64,000 nucleotides of DNA from Promicromonospora panici (GTDB lineage: Bacteria; Actinomycetota; Actinomycetes; Actinomycetales; Cellulomonadaceae), in contig NZ_UWYY01000012.1 of the NCBI RefSeq assembly GCF_900608595.1, positions 62,001 through 126,000 of the forward strand. The letters are read 5' to 3'. Of this stretch, positions 25,501-32,719 are shown piece by piece (the stretch's first letter is position 1; every line of letters begins with the position of its first letter). A model generated the notes under the pieces. It did no database searches. It saw only the letters and a program-made list of their open reading frames with translations, and had not been told where the DNA came from. The position numbers and the translations under genes are program-made.

Positions 25501-26831
25501 CAGAACCCCGCCGTGATGCGCGTGAACTCGAACCCGGGCTGGTCCCGGTTGACGGACCAGAACGCCAGCCGCGTCAGCCCGTTGTTCCGCGCGTAGTCAC
25601 GGATCTGGGTCCAGGCAGCGGTGGTGGTGATCTCGCCCTGGTCGGAGCTCCCGTTCATGCCCGAGATGCCCATGTGCGAGTACGCCTGGGCGTCGGTCCA
25701 CCCGTTGGCCGCCTTGAGCTGGTTCTTCAACCCCTCGGACGCGTTGATCGTGTCCTGCGCGATGTTCGAGGAGCCGAAGTTGAACGGCATGATCGTGTAG
25801 TTGTCGATCGGGACACCCAGCTGCGCGGCCCGGTTGATGAGCCGGGTGCCCGCCCCCTCCGGGCCGCTGCGGCCGGTACCGATCGTGACGGCGATCTTCA
25901 CGTTCGGGTTGTTCTGCTTGACGATGGTCAGGCCCTGCAGGATGCGGTCCTGGACGGTGTAGTTCTCGAACTCGTCGGAGTTCTCGATGTCGAAGTCGAC
26001 AACGTGCGGCTGGTGCGCGTTGATGACCTGCTGCACGGCCCCCGCGTACGCGGCGGGTGTCGAGCAGTTGGGACCGAGCTTGTTCCCGGACCAGCCGCCG
26101 AACGAGATCTGCACCTGGCCGCCCGCGGCCTTGATCGCGTTGATCGTCTGCTGGTCGACGCCGCCGGTGAGCGGGCGGCTGCCGTCCCAGGCGGGGTTGC
26201 AGCCGCCGGACGACAGGATGAACGCCATGGTGAACGCCCGCACGCCCGTCTGGCTCATCACCGACGTGGCGCTCGGCGGGTTGCCCCAGCCCAGGTACAG
26301 GTACGGTGCGGCCGGCATCTTCGCCGGGTTCGGGCCAGGGTTGCCGCCGCCGGACGGGAGCGTCCAGCGCTGGTTGTCGCCGGCGAAGCAGTCCCAGAGC
26401 TGCAGGGGTGTGCCGTCGGCCGAGCTGGGCCCGGTCGCGTCGAGGCACTTGCCCAGGGCGCGCAGGGTGCCGTCCGCGCCGGCCGTCCAGCGCTGCGCGG
26501 CGGTGCCGTTGCAGTCCCAGATCTGCACGCGGGTTCCGTTCGCGGTGGCGCCGCCGGCGACGTCGAGGCACTTGCCGAGTGCGCGGACGGTGCCGTCGGC
26601 GCGCACGTCCCAGCTCTGGGCGTCCGTGCCGTTGCAGCCGTAGAGCTGGACCTGCGTGCCGTTCGCTGAGCTCGCGCTCGCGACATCCACACACTTGCCG
26701 CCGTAGCCGGTGATGGACCCGGTGGCGGCCTGCGCCGGCAGCGCGCCCCCGCCGAGCGTGAGTGCCGTGACCAGGGCCATGGACAGAACCGCGAGGCCAC
26801 CGAACACACGGCGCCGTAGACGTGCTTGCAT
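25500..26831 (-). CDS. Secreted GH18 chitinase with N-terminal ricin-type CBM13
   Basis: A 443-residue secreted enzyme. Residues 1-36 are a signal peptide ending LPAQAA. Residues 37-158 form a ricin-type beta-trefoil with three QxW repeats (QSW 72, QRW 113, QRW 154), a CBM13 carbohydrate-binding module. A Gly/Pro linker leads to a GH18 barrel (about 172-443) with SxGG-like VQISFGGWSG and the catalytic DFDIE (D279, D281, E283). GH18 hydrolyses chitin with retention. ATG 26831 has a textbook AAGGAGG. It is paralogous to the next chitinase and shares its promoter sequence. Confidence 0.95.
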   Translation of the reverse strand: MQARLRRRVFGGLAVLSMALVTALTLGGGALPAQAATGSITGYGGKCVDVASASSANGTQVQLYGCNGTDAQSWDVRADGTVRALGKCLDVAGGATANGTRVQIWDCNGTAAQRWTAGADGTLRALGKCLDATGPSSADGTPLQLWDCFAGDNQRWTLPSGGGNPGPNPAKMPAAPYLYLGWGNPPSATSVMSQTGVRAFTMAFILSSGGCNPAWDGSRPLTGGVDQQTINAIKAAGGQVQISFGGWSGNKLGPNCSTPAAYAGAVQQVINAHQPHVVDFDIENSDEFENYTVQDRILQGLTIVKQNNPNVKIAVTIGTGRSGPEGAGTRLINRAAQLGVPIDNYTIMPFNFGSSNIAQDTINASEGLKNQLKAANGWTDAQAYSHMGISGMNGSSDQGEITTTAAWTQIRDYARNNGLTRLAFWSVNRDQPGFEFTRITAGF

Positions 26832-26858
26832 GGTCGTCCTCCTTCACTTTCAAGCCTG

Positions 26859-26914
26859 TAAGTGAGGAGACGGTACGACCGCCGCGACGCGCGCCACATC
26901 AGGGCTTCCCCGTA
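26859..26914 (-). promoter_or_regulatory. Conserved upstream region of the CBM13 chitinase
   Basis: Two blocks are shared with the second chitinase gene at identical spacing: TAAGTGAGGAGACGGTACGA... (26859-26880, starting 28 nt from the ATG; 18 of 22 identical) and CATCAGGGCTTCCCCGTA (26897-26914; 15 of 18 identical), both given on the plus strand. The sequence between and after them has diverged. This indicates a retained promoter/operator. Confidence 0.65.
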
Positions 26915-26920
26915 TACACA

Positions 26921-26991
26921 CCTTTGTTGTGGGCGTGATCGTTGTGCCTACGCGCTGGTTTTAGGCGCAACGGTCACGCTCACAACAAAGG
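26921..26991. repeat. Palindromic repeat, copy C
   Basis: Arms of 30 nt (26921-26950, beginning CCTTTGTTGTGGGCGTGATC, and 26962-26991) match at 27 positions. It starts 3 nt after the stop of the second chitinase on the minus strand and shares arm sequence with copies A and B. It is the longest of the three copies. Confidence 0.85.
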
Positions 26992-26994
26992 GGG

Positions 26995-28020
26995 TCAGAA
27001 GCCTGCCGTGATGCGCGTGAACTCCAGGTTCGGCTGCTCGATGCCGCTGCAGTTCGACGTCACGCCGCCACCGGGGCAGCCCCGGTCGCGGTTGACCGCC
27101 CAGTACGCGAACCGCGACAGGCCCTGCGCGCTGGCCCAGTCGCGGATCTCGGTCCACTGCGCGGGGGTCGTGGTCTCCTGCAGGTCCGAGAGCCCGTTCA
27201 TGCCGGAGATGCCGGAGTGCGCGTACGCCTCGGCGTCCGACCAGCCGTTGGCGGCCTTGAGCTGGTCCTTCAGCCCCTGGGCGGCGCTGATCGTGTCCGC
27301 GACCATGTCGGAGCCGCCGAAGTCGAACGTCATGACCGTGTAGTTGTCGATCGGCGTGCCCAGCTCGGCGGCGCGCGTGATGAGGCGTGCCCCCGGGCCG
27401 GCCGGTCCGCTGATCGCGGTCGGGATCGTCACCACGGTCTGCACGTCCGGGTTGTTCTCCTTGACGATGGCGATCGCCTGCAGGATGCGGTCCTGGACCG
27501 CGTAGTCCTCGTACTCGTCGGTGTTCTCGACGTCGAAGTCGACGGCGTCCGGGCCGTGCGCGTCGATCACCTGCTGCACGGCGCCCGCGAGCGCCTCCGG
27601 GCTGGAGCAGTTCGGCCCCAGCTTGTTCCCGGAGTACCCGCCGAACGAGATCTGCACCTGGCCGCCGGCGCCCTTGATCGCGTCGATGGTCTGCTCGTCG
27701 ACGCCGCCGGTGAGCGGCCGCTGCCCGTCCCACGCGGGCGTGCAGCCGCCGGACGACAGCATGAACGCCATGGTGAACGCGGAGACGCCGGTCTCGCTCA
27801 TCACCGCGGTGGCGTCCTGCGGGTCGCCCCAGCCGAGGAACAGGTACGGCGCGCCGGGCATCTTCGCGGCCTCTGCCTGGGCGCCGGCGTCCGCATTCGC
27901 CTCGGTGCCGGCGGCGAGGCTACCGCCCTCCATCGCGGTGGCGCCGACCACGCCGCCCGTGACAAGGAGCGCCGCGGTCAGCGCGCTGAGGACGCCGAGG
28001 CGCCTCGGGTTGGTCTTCAT
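26995..28020 (-). CDS. Secreted GH18 chitinase (catalytic domain only)
   Basis: A 341-residue secreted GH18 enzyme. The signal peptide covers about residues 1-30 (MKTNPRRLGVLSALTAALLV), then a short Ala-rich stretch, then the barrel from KMPGAPYLFLGWG. The catalytic DFDVE is D161, D163, E165, preceded by VQISFGGYSG. It is closely similar to the CBM13 chitinase across the whole catalytic domain, including the C-terminal FTRITAGF, but lacks the ricin module and has a Cys-containing insert (RGCPGGGVTSNCSG). The two genes look like a tandem duplication. Confidence 0.94.
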   Translation of the reverse strand: MKTNPRRLGVLSALTAALLVTGGVVGATAMEGGSLAAGTEANADAGAQAEAAKMPGAPYLFLGWGDPQDATAVMSETGVSAFTMAFMLSSGGCTPAWDGQRPLTGGVDEQTIDAIKGAGGQVQISFGGYSGNKLGPNCSSPEALAGAVQQVIDAHGPDAVDFDVENTDEYEDYAVQDRILQAIAIVKENNPDVQTVVTIPTAISGPAGPGARLITRAAELGTPIDNYTVMTFDFGGSDMVADTISAAQGLKDQLKAANGWSDAEAYAHSGISGMNGLSDLQETTTPAQWTEIRDWASAQGLSRFAYWAVNRDRGCPGGGVTSNCSGIEQPNLEFTRITAGF

Positions 28021-28047
28021 CGTCGTCTCCCGAAGGTGTTGGTCTAA

Positions 28048-28103
28048 TAAGTAAAGAGACCGTACAACCCGGGTGAAATTTGGCGCATCAGGGTTATCCC
28101 GTA
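28048..28103 (-). promoter_or_regulatory. Conserved upstream region of the second chitinase
   Basis: TAAGTAAAGAGACCGTACAA... (28048-28069) and CATCAGGGTTATCCCGTA (28086-28103) match the two blocks upstream of the CBM13 chitinase, with the same distance to the ATG and between blocks. A TTGGTCTA half-site lies at about 28039-28046; it resembles half of a DasR site but has no good second half. Confidence 0.65.
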
Positions 28104-28107
28104 CCCG

Positions 28108-29775
28108 CTACCGCCGCTCCTCGGTCAGGTTGCCCTCGGCGTCCAGCCGGATCTCCGCGTCCAGGCCCAGCCGGTCCAGGAACGCCCCGTCGTGGCTCAC
28201 CACCAGCAGCGCTCCCCGGTACGCCGTCAGCGCGTCGACGAGCTGGTCGGTGCTCGCGATGTCGAGGTTGTTGGTCGGCTCGTCCAGCACGAGGAGCTGC
28301 GCCGGCGGGTCGGCCAGGAGCAGCCGCGCCAGCGCCACCCGGAACCGCTCGCCGCCCGACAGCGTCGCGACCGGACGGTCCACCGCCGCGCCCCGCACCA
28401 GGAACCGCGCCAGCCGGTTGCGCAGCTCGCCCGGCGGCACATGAGGCGCGCCCTCCCGCACGGCATCCAGCACCGACGACTCTTCAGGAAGCACATCAAC
28501 CCGCTGCGGCAGATAGGCGACGCGCCCGGTCACCACCTCACCTCCCGCCCCACCCCGTTGAGTGCTGGATATCTGCCCCTCCGAGGCCTGTTCAGAGGGC
28601 AAATATCCGGCACTCAACGAAGCCTGGGGGTCGAGTACGCGCTCCAGCAATGTTGTCTTTCCGACGCCGTTCGGGCCTGTCAGCGCCAGGCGCTCAGGGC
28701 CCTGGACCACGATCTCCCGGCCGTCCGCTCCACGCAGCACCGCGAGCCGGCGCCCGGCCGGCACCCCCGGATCCGGCAGGTCCACGGAGATCCGGTCGTC
28801 GTCGCGCACCGCGCGCTCCGCCAGGTCGACCGCCGCCCGCGCGGCCTCGACCTTGTCGTCCAGCATCCCCCGGCGCGAACCCGCCGACTTCTCCGCGCTG
28901 TTGCGGCGGTCATTGATCGCCGCGGGCACGTACTTCCGGTTCGCCCGGTCCTTCCTGCCCTGCCGCTCGCTGTGCGCGATCTTCTCCTCCGCCTCGATCC
29001 GCTGCCGCTTCTCCCGCCGCAGCGTCTGCTCCGCCGAACGCAGCGCCTGCGCAGCGGCCTCCTGCTGCACCGCCAGCCACGCCCGGTACTCCGAGTACGG
29101 GCCCCCGAACGTCGTCAGCGACCCCGCCCGCAGCTCGGCCGTCTCGTCCATCAGCTCCAGCAGCGCCAGGTCGTGCGAGACCACGACGAGCGCGCCCTTC
29201 CAGCCCCGCACGAGCTCGTACAGGCGCTCGCGGGCGTCGCCGTCGAGGTTGTTCGTCGGCTCGTCGAGCAGCGCGACGGCGGCGCTCCCGCTCGACTGGC
29301 GCAGCCGCACGCCGGTGATCGCCGTCAGCATCGCCTCACCGCCGGACAGGCTCGCGACCGACCGGTCCAGCCCGGTGGGCAGGCCGGTGGCCGAGAGCAG
29401 CGCGACGGCCCGCTCCTCGACGTCCCAGTCGTCGCCGACGGCGTCGAAGTGCGCGACGTCGACGTCCCCCGACTCGATGGCGCGCAGCGCGCGCACGACG
29501 GGCGTGATGCCGAGCAGGTCGGCGACCGTGGCGTCGACGTCCAGCGTGAGCCGCTGGGGCAGGTAGTCGGCCGTACCGCTCAGCACGATCCGCCCCGAGG
29601 TGGGTGTGAGCAGGCCCGCGACCAGGCGCAGCAGGGTGGACTTGCCGGCGCCGTTCAGGCCGGTCAGGCCGGTGCGGCCGCGGCCGAAGGCGCCCGAGAC
29701 GTGGTCGAGCGCGACGGCGCCGTCAGGCCAGGCGAAAGTGACGTCGTGCAGCACGACAGAAGGGTTGGACAACAA
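28108..29775 (-). CDS. ABC-F ATPase (ribosome-protection type)
   Basis: A 555-residue soluble protein with two ABC domains and no membrane segments. Domain 1 has Walker A GLNGAGKST (39-47) and signature LSGGE; the linker (about 230-320) is Arg/Glu-rich; domain 2 has GPNGVGKTT and LSGGERFRVALA. Both domains carry DEPTNNLD. Many ABC-F proteins displace antibiotics from ribosomes. Start TTG 29775 has GGGAG seven bases upstream. Residues 386-407 are encoded by a long palindrome and form an extra loop between Walker A and the VAYLPQR strand of domain 2. A short leader ORF lies upstream, fitting antibiotic-responsive control. Confidence 0.9.
   Translation of the reverse strand: MLSNPSVVLHDVTFAWPDGAVALDHVSGAFGRGRTGLTGLNGAGKSTLLRLVAGLLTPTSGRIVLSGTADYLPQRLTLDVDATVADLLGITPVVRALRAIESGDVDVAHFDAVGDDWDVEERAVALLSATGLPTGLDRSVASLSGGEAMLTAITGVRLRQSSGSAAVALLDEPTNNLDGDARERLYELVRGWKGALVVVSHDLALLELMDETAELRAGSLTTFGGPYSEYRAWLAVQQEAAAQALRSAEQTLRREKRQRIEAEEKIAHSERQGRKDRANRKYVPAAINDRRNSAEKSAGSRRGMLDDKVEAARAAVDLAERAVRDDDRISVDLPDPGVPAGRRLAVLRGADGREIVVQGPERLALTGPNGVGKTTLLERVLDPQASLSAGYLPSEQASEGQISSTQRGGAGGEVVTGRVAYLPQRVDVLPEESSVLDAVREGAPHVPPGELRNRLARFLVRGAAVDRPVATLSGGERFRVALARLLLADPPAQLLVLDEPTNNLDIASTDQLVDALTAYRGALLVVSHDGAFLDRLGLDAEIRLDAEGNLTEERR
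28556..28619. repeat. Palindrome inside the ABC-F coding sequence
   Basis: CGTTGAGTGCTGGATATCTG... (28556-28578) pairs with 28597-28619 at 21 of 23 positions around an 18-nt loop. It lies wholly within the open frame, encodes residues 386-407 and is more A/T-rich than its surroundings. Its arms are unrelated to copies A-C. Confidence 0.8.
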
Positions 29776-29782
29776 GGCAGGA

Positions 29783-29873
29783 CTCCCGGGTGGTGGCGAA
29801 TGCCGACGCCGGGTACCGCAACAGAGTGGTGCAGCAGGGCAGGCGTCAGCGCGAGGTGGTCTCGTACCGGGAG
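29783..29873 (-). promoter_or_regulatory. Candidate translational attenuator of the ABC-F gene
   Basis: The ABC-F ribosome site lies in CCGGGAG (minus strand 29789-29783), which is exactly complementary to CTCCCGG inside the leader ORF (29873-29867). A competing stem is possible between GCTGACGCC (29850-29842) and GGCGTCGGC (29810-29802). Ribosome stalling on the leader could free the ABC-F start. Confidence 0.5.
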
Positions 29874-29884
29874 ATGCCTGTCAT
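29846..29884 (-). CDS. Leader peptide MTGISRYETTSR upstream of ABC-F
   Basis: A 12-codon ORF (MTGISRYETTSR) starting at ATG 29884 with AAGGA five bases upstream. It ends 71 nt before the TTG start of the ABC-F gene. Short leader ORFs of this kind control many antibiotic-resistance ABC-F and Erm genes by drug-dependent ribosome stalling. Its own codons contain the CTCCCGG that can mask the ABC-F ribosome site. The ORF is short enough to be chance, but ribosome site, position and complementarity agree. Confidence 0.5.
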   Translation of the reverse strand: MTGISRYETTSR

Positions 29885-29940
29885 CACAGTCCTTCGAGTA
29901 GCTCCCTCACACGTGCGGCACACCCGCAGGAGCAGGTGAA

Positions 29941-29970
29941 ATAGTGCCACGACGCGACGCCGGGGCGCAA
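29941..29970 (-). promoter_or_regulatory. Candidate promoter for the leader/ABC-F transcript
   Basis: On the minus strand TTGCGC (29970-29965) and CACTAT (29946-29941) are spaced by 18 nt, about 57 nt upstream of the leader ATG. The rest of the 134-bp gap back to the DoxX-like gene shows nothing else clear. Confidence 0.4.
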
Positions 29971-30018
29971 CGTGGAGCACGGCGCCGTTGCCGTGCGTCA
30001 CGCCGCGCCCCGACGAGA

Positions 30019-30510
30019 TCAGCGTCCGGTGAGGACGGCCCAGCGGATGCGCTCGCTGCGCAGGAACAGCGCGGCCCACACCGCCACGGCGTACAGGACT
30101 GGCGTAAGCGTATGCGTCACCGAGTCCTCCATGCGGATGTGCGCGGCGACGGCGCCGCCCAGGTAGGCGGTCAGCAGCAGGCCGCCGACGAACGCCGTCC
30201 ACGGGATCACATAGAGCACCACGGCCACGGCCTGCAGCACACCGATCAGGAGGACGGCGGACGCCGGGTAGCCGATCGCCTCGAACATGCCGACCGACCG
30301 GTCCGACTCGGTGACCTGGCCGTACGCGCCCTGCGCGAGGTCCACGGCCACCCCTAGGGTGACCAGCCACCCGACGACGGGCGCCACCCGCCGCAGCACG
30401 ACCTCCCTCCAGGCCGGCGTTCGGCGGGATCCGGGTTCGGCGGCCTGCCGGTCGGCCGGTTCCGCGGCGGGCGTGATCGTCTCGGCGGGTCCTGGAGCAT
30501 CGATGGTCAT
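30019..30510 (-). CDS. DoxX-like membrane protein
   Basis: A 163-residue protein with a Pro/Ala/Glu-rich cytoplasmic N-terminus (about 45 residues) and four hydrophobic helices (about 45-60, 75-100, 103-120, 135-152). The pattern and VGMFEAIGYPASAVLLIGVLQ match DoxX/DoxD-related small membrane proteins, sometimes tied to redox stress. ATG 30510. It lies between TetR and the ABC-F leader on the same strand; co-transcription with tetR is possible (103-bp gap). Confidence 0.72.
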   Translation of the reverse strand: MTIDAPGPAETITPAAEPADRQAAEPGSRRTPAWREVVLRRVAPVVGWLVTLGVAVDLAQGAYGQVTESDRSVGMFEAIGYPASAVLLIGVLQAVAVVLYVIPWTAFVGGLLLTAYLGGAVAAHIRMEDSVTHTLTPVLYAVAVWAALFLRSERIRWAVLTGR

Positions 30511-30613
30511 GTCGTGGTCTCCGTTTCGTGCGACGTCTGCGGCGCGGTCACGAAAAAGTAGGACGGACCAGCGCGGTAGCCCACAGCACGAACCGTTTAA
30601 CCTCCCGAACCCG

Positions 30614-31186
30614 TCACGGCGCCTCGGCCGTGATGTACCGCTGCACGGTGGGCGCCAGCCAGGCCACGACGTCCTCGCGAGACATGTCCGTGGCGGGACC
30701 GAACCTCAGCACGTACCGCACGAGCGCCATGCCGAGCACCTGTGAGGCGACGAGCGCGGCGCGGCGCTCGGCGTCCGCCCTGGTCACGACGAACCGTTCG
30801 GCGAGCGGCAGGATCTGGCCGGCGAACACCTCACGCATCCGGGCCGCACCGGCCTCGTTCGTCGCGCCGACGCGCAGGAGTGTCTGCAGCACGCTGTCGT
30901 TCTCCCACAGGTCGAGGAAGTGCCCGATGAGCACGCCGCCGACGTCCTCGACCGGGATCGCGCCCAGGTTCGGGAGGACCAGCTCGACGTCGATCACCGC
31001 CGCGAACAAACCCTCCTTGGAGCCGTAGTAGCGCATGACCATGGAGGGATCGATGCCGGCGTCGCGCGCGATGGCGCGCACCGTCGCACGCTCGTAACCG
31101 TCGGCCGCGAAGCGCGCACGGGCCGCCTTCAGGATCGCGGTGCGGGTCGCGTCGGAGCGGCGGCGCGGAGCTTTTGACTCTGTCAT
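30614..31186 (-). CDS. TetR-family transcriptional repressor
   Basis: A 190-residue TetR-type regulator. The N-terminal helix-turn-helix is clear (ILKAARARFAADGYERATVR, AIARDAGIDPSMVMRYYGSK). The helical C-terminal half resembles TetR_C domains and ends IAEAP-like (RYITAEAP). It is divergent from the flavin monooxygenase gene, with repeated CAAC/GTTG sites between them, so it very probably represses that gene and itself. The ligand is unknown. Confidence 0.9.
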   Translation of the reverse strand: MTESKAPRRRSDATRTAILKAARARFAADGYERATVRAIARDAGIDPSMVMRYYGSKEGLFAAVIDVELVLPNLGAIPVEDVGGVLIGHFLDLWENDSVLQTLLRVGATNEAGAARMREVFAGQILPLAERFVVTRADAERRAALVASQVLGMALVRYVLRFGPATDMSREDVVAWLAPTVQRYITAEAP

Positions 31187-31199
31187 GCCAACAACTGTA

Positions 31200-31270
31200 T
31201 GCCAACACTCGTTGACTTCGGCGCATCGGGCCCACTAGCCTGGTCAACAAGCGTTGGCAAACAACCGTTG
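31200..31270. promoter_or_regulatory. Clustered TetR operator sites
   Basis: Three palindromes of the same type lie in the 108-bp divergent gap: CAACACTCGTTG (31203-31214), CAACAAGCGTTG (31245-31256) and CAACCGTTG (31262-31270). The first two sit in a larger inverted repeat, TGCCAACACTCGTTGAC (31200-31216) versus GTCAACAAGCGTTGGCA (31242-31258), with 15 of 17 positions matching. They are obvious targets for the adjacent TetR. Confidence 0.65.
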
Positions 31271-31294
31271 GCCAAGCACCCTGAGGAGGACATC

Positions 31295-32701
31295 ATGAAC
31301 ACGGACGTCATAGTTGTCGGAGCTGGGCCTACCGGCCTCCTGCTCGCCGGAGACCTCGCCACCGCCGGGACCCGCGTCACCGTGCTGGAGAAGCGTCCGG
31401 CAGCGCTGAGCAACCTCACCCGCGCGTTCGCCGTCCACGCCCGCAGCCTCGAGGTGCTCGACGCGCGCGGTCTGGCCGACGAGCTGATCACCAAGGGGCA
31501 GCCCGTCGGGAGCGTCCAGCTCTTCCAGAAGCTCACCATCAACCTGGCGGACCTGCCGTCGCGGTTCCCGTACGTGCTCGTCGCTCCCCAGTACGAGGTG
31601 GAACGGCTCCTGCGGCGTCGCGCCGAGGAGGCGGGCGCCGTCTTCCGGTACGACACCGAGGTCACCGGGCTCACCCAAGACGCCGACGGCGTCACGGTCA
31701 CCGTCGCGGACGGCGCGGAGCTGCGCGCCAGGTACCTGGTCGGCACGGACGGCGCCCGCTCGACGGTCCGGGCCGCCGTCGGCATCCCGTTCCCCGGCCG
31801 CGCCGTCATCCGCTCGATGGTCCTGGCGGACGTCCGGCTCGCGCGCAAGCCCGCCGACACCCTGACCGTCGCCGCGGCCAACGAGTCGCTCGGTTTCATC
31901 GCCCCCTTCGGTGACGGCTGGTACCGGTTCATCGGCTGGCACGGCAACCGCAACGTGAGCGAGGACGAGCCGGTCGACCTCGAGGAGGTGCGCGCGATCG
32001 CGCGCGCCACCCTGCACGACGACTTCGGCATGCACGACCCCCGCTTCCTGTCCCGCTTCCACGCCGACGAGCGCCAGGCGCCCACCTACCGCGCGGGCCG
32101 CGTGCTCCTCGCCGGCGACGCCGCGCACGTGCACAGCCCCGCGGGCGGCCTCGGCATGAACACGGGCATGCAGGACGCCGCGAACCTCGGCTGGAAGCTC
32201 GCCGCGGCACTCCGGCTGCCCGACGGCGCGGGCGCCGCCGTCCTCGACAGCTACGAGGCCGAGCGCCACCCGATCGGCAAGCAGGTGCTGCGCGCCAGCG
32301 GGGGCATCCTGCGGGCGGCCACCAGCCGGGGCCCGCTGGCGGCGGCCGCGAGCGCCGTCGGCGTCGGGATCGTGTCGCGGGCCGCGCCGATCCGGCGGCG
32401 GGCGGCGGGCTTCATCTCCGCCGTGGGCATCGCCTACCCGCGACCGCGCGGCGCGCACCCCCTCATCGGCACGCGGGCGCGTGACCTGCCGCTGGACGGC
32501 GGCTCGCGCCTCGCCGAGGCGCTGCGGGCGGGCCGGTTCGTCCTCGTCGCCCCCGCGGGCGCGGTGGCGCCGGAGCTGCCCGCCGCGCTCGGCGAGGTCG
32601 ACCCCGCCGAGCGCGTCCTGACCCGCCGGGCCGACGGCGGCGCCACCACCCTGCTGGTGCGCCCCGACGGTTACGTCGCCGACGCCGCTCCCGCGGCGTG
32701 A
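31295..32701 (+). CDS. FAD-dependent monooxygenase (PHBH / aromatic hydroxylase type)
   Basis: A 468-residue class-A flavin monooxygenase. The FAD motifs are VVGAGPTGLLLAGDL (GxGxxG), the DG motif VGTDGARSTVR, and GRVLLAGDAAHVHSPAGGLG (GD motif) followed by MNTGMQDAANLGWKLA. These enzymes hydroxylate aromatic or polyketide substrates, including tetracycline- and rifamycin-type drugs in some cases. ATG 31295 has TGAGGAGG; the longer frame from 31199 runs through the operator region. TetR control is inferred from the divergent operators. Confidence 0.92.
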   Translation: MNTDVIVVGAGPTGLLLAGDLATAGTRVTVLEKRPAALSNLTRAFAVHARSLEVLDARGLADELITKGQPVGSVQLFQKLTINLADLPSRFPYVLVAPQYEVERLLRRRAEEAGAVFRYDTEVTGLTQDADGVTVTVADGAELRARYLVGTDGARSTVRAAVGIPFPGRAVIRSMVLADVRLARKPADTLTVAAANESLGFIAPFGDGWYRFIGWHGNRNVSEDEPVDLEEVRAIARATLHDDFGMHDPRFLSRFHADERQAPTYRAGRVLLAGDAAHVHSPAGGLGMNTGMQDAANLGWKLAAALRLPDGAGAAVLDSYEAERHPIGKQVLRASGGILRAATSRGPLAAAASAVGVGIVSRAAPIRRRAAGFISAVGIAYPRPRGAHPLIGTRARDLPLDGGSRLAEALRAGRFVLVAPAGAVAPELPAALGEVDPAERVLTRRADGGATTLLVRPDGYVADAAPAA

Positions 32702-32719
32702 CGGCCGAAGGCGACCGGA

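Noticed and set aside
28036..28052. Possible DasR (GlcNAc regulator) site upstream of the second chitinase
   Set aside because: Only the TTGGTCTA half resembles the palindrome; the other half does not match, and the first chitinase lacks it.
29846..30370. A 174-codon minus frame through the DoxX-like gene that ends with the leader peptide
   Set aside because: Its upstream part is an out-of-frame shadow of the DoxX-like protein; only the last 12 codons have their own start and ribosome site.
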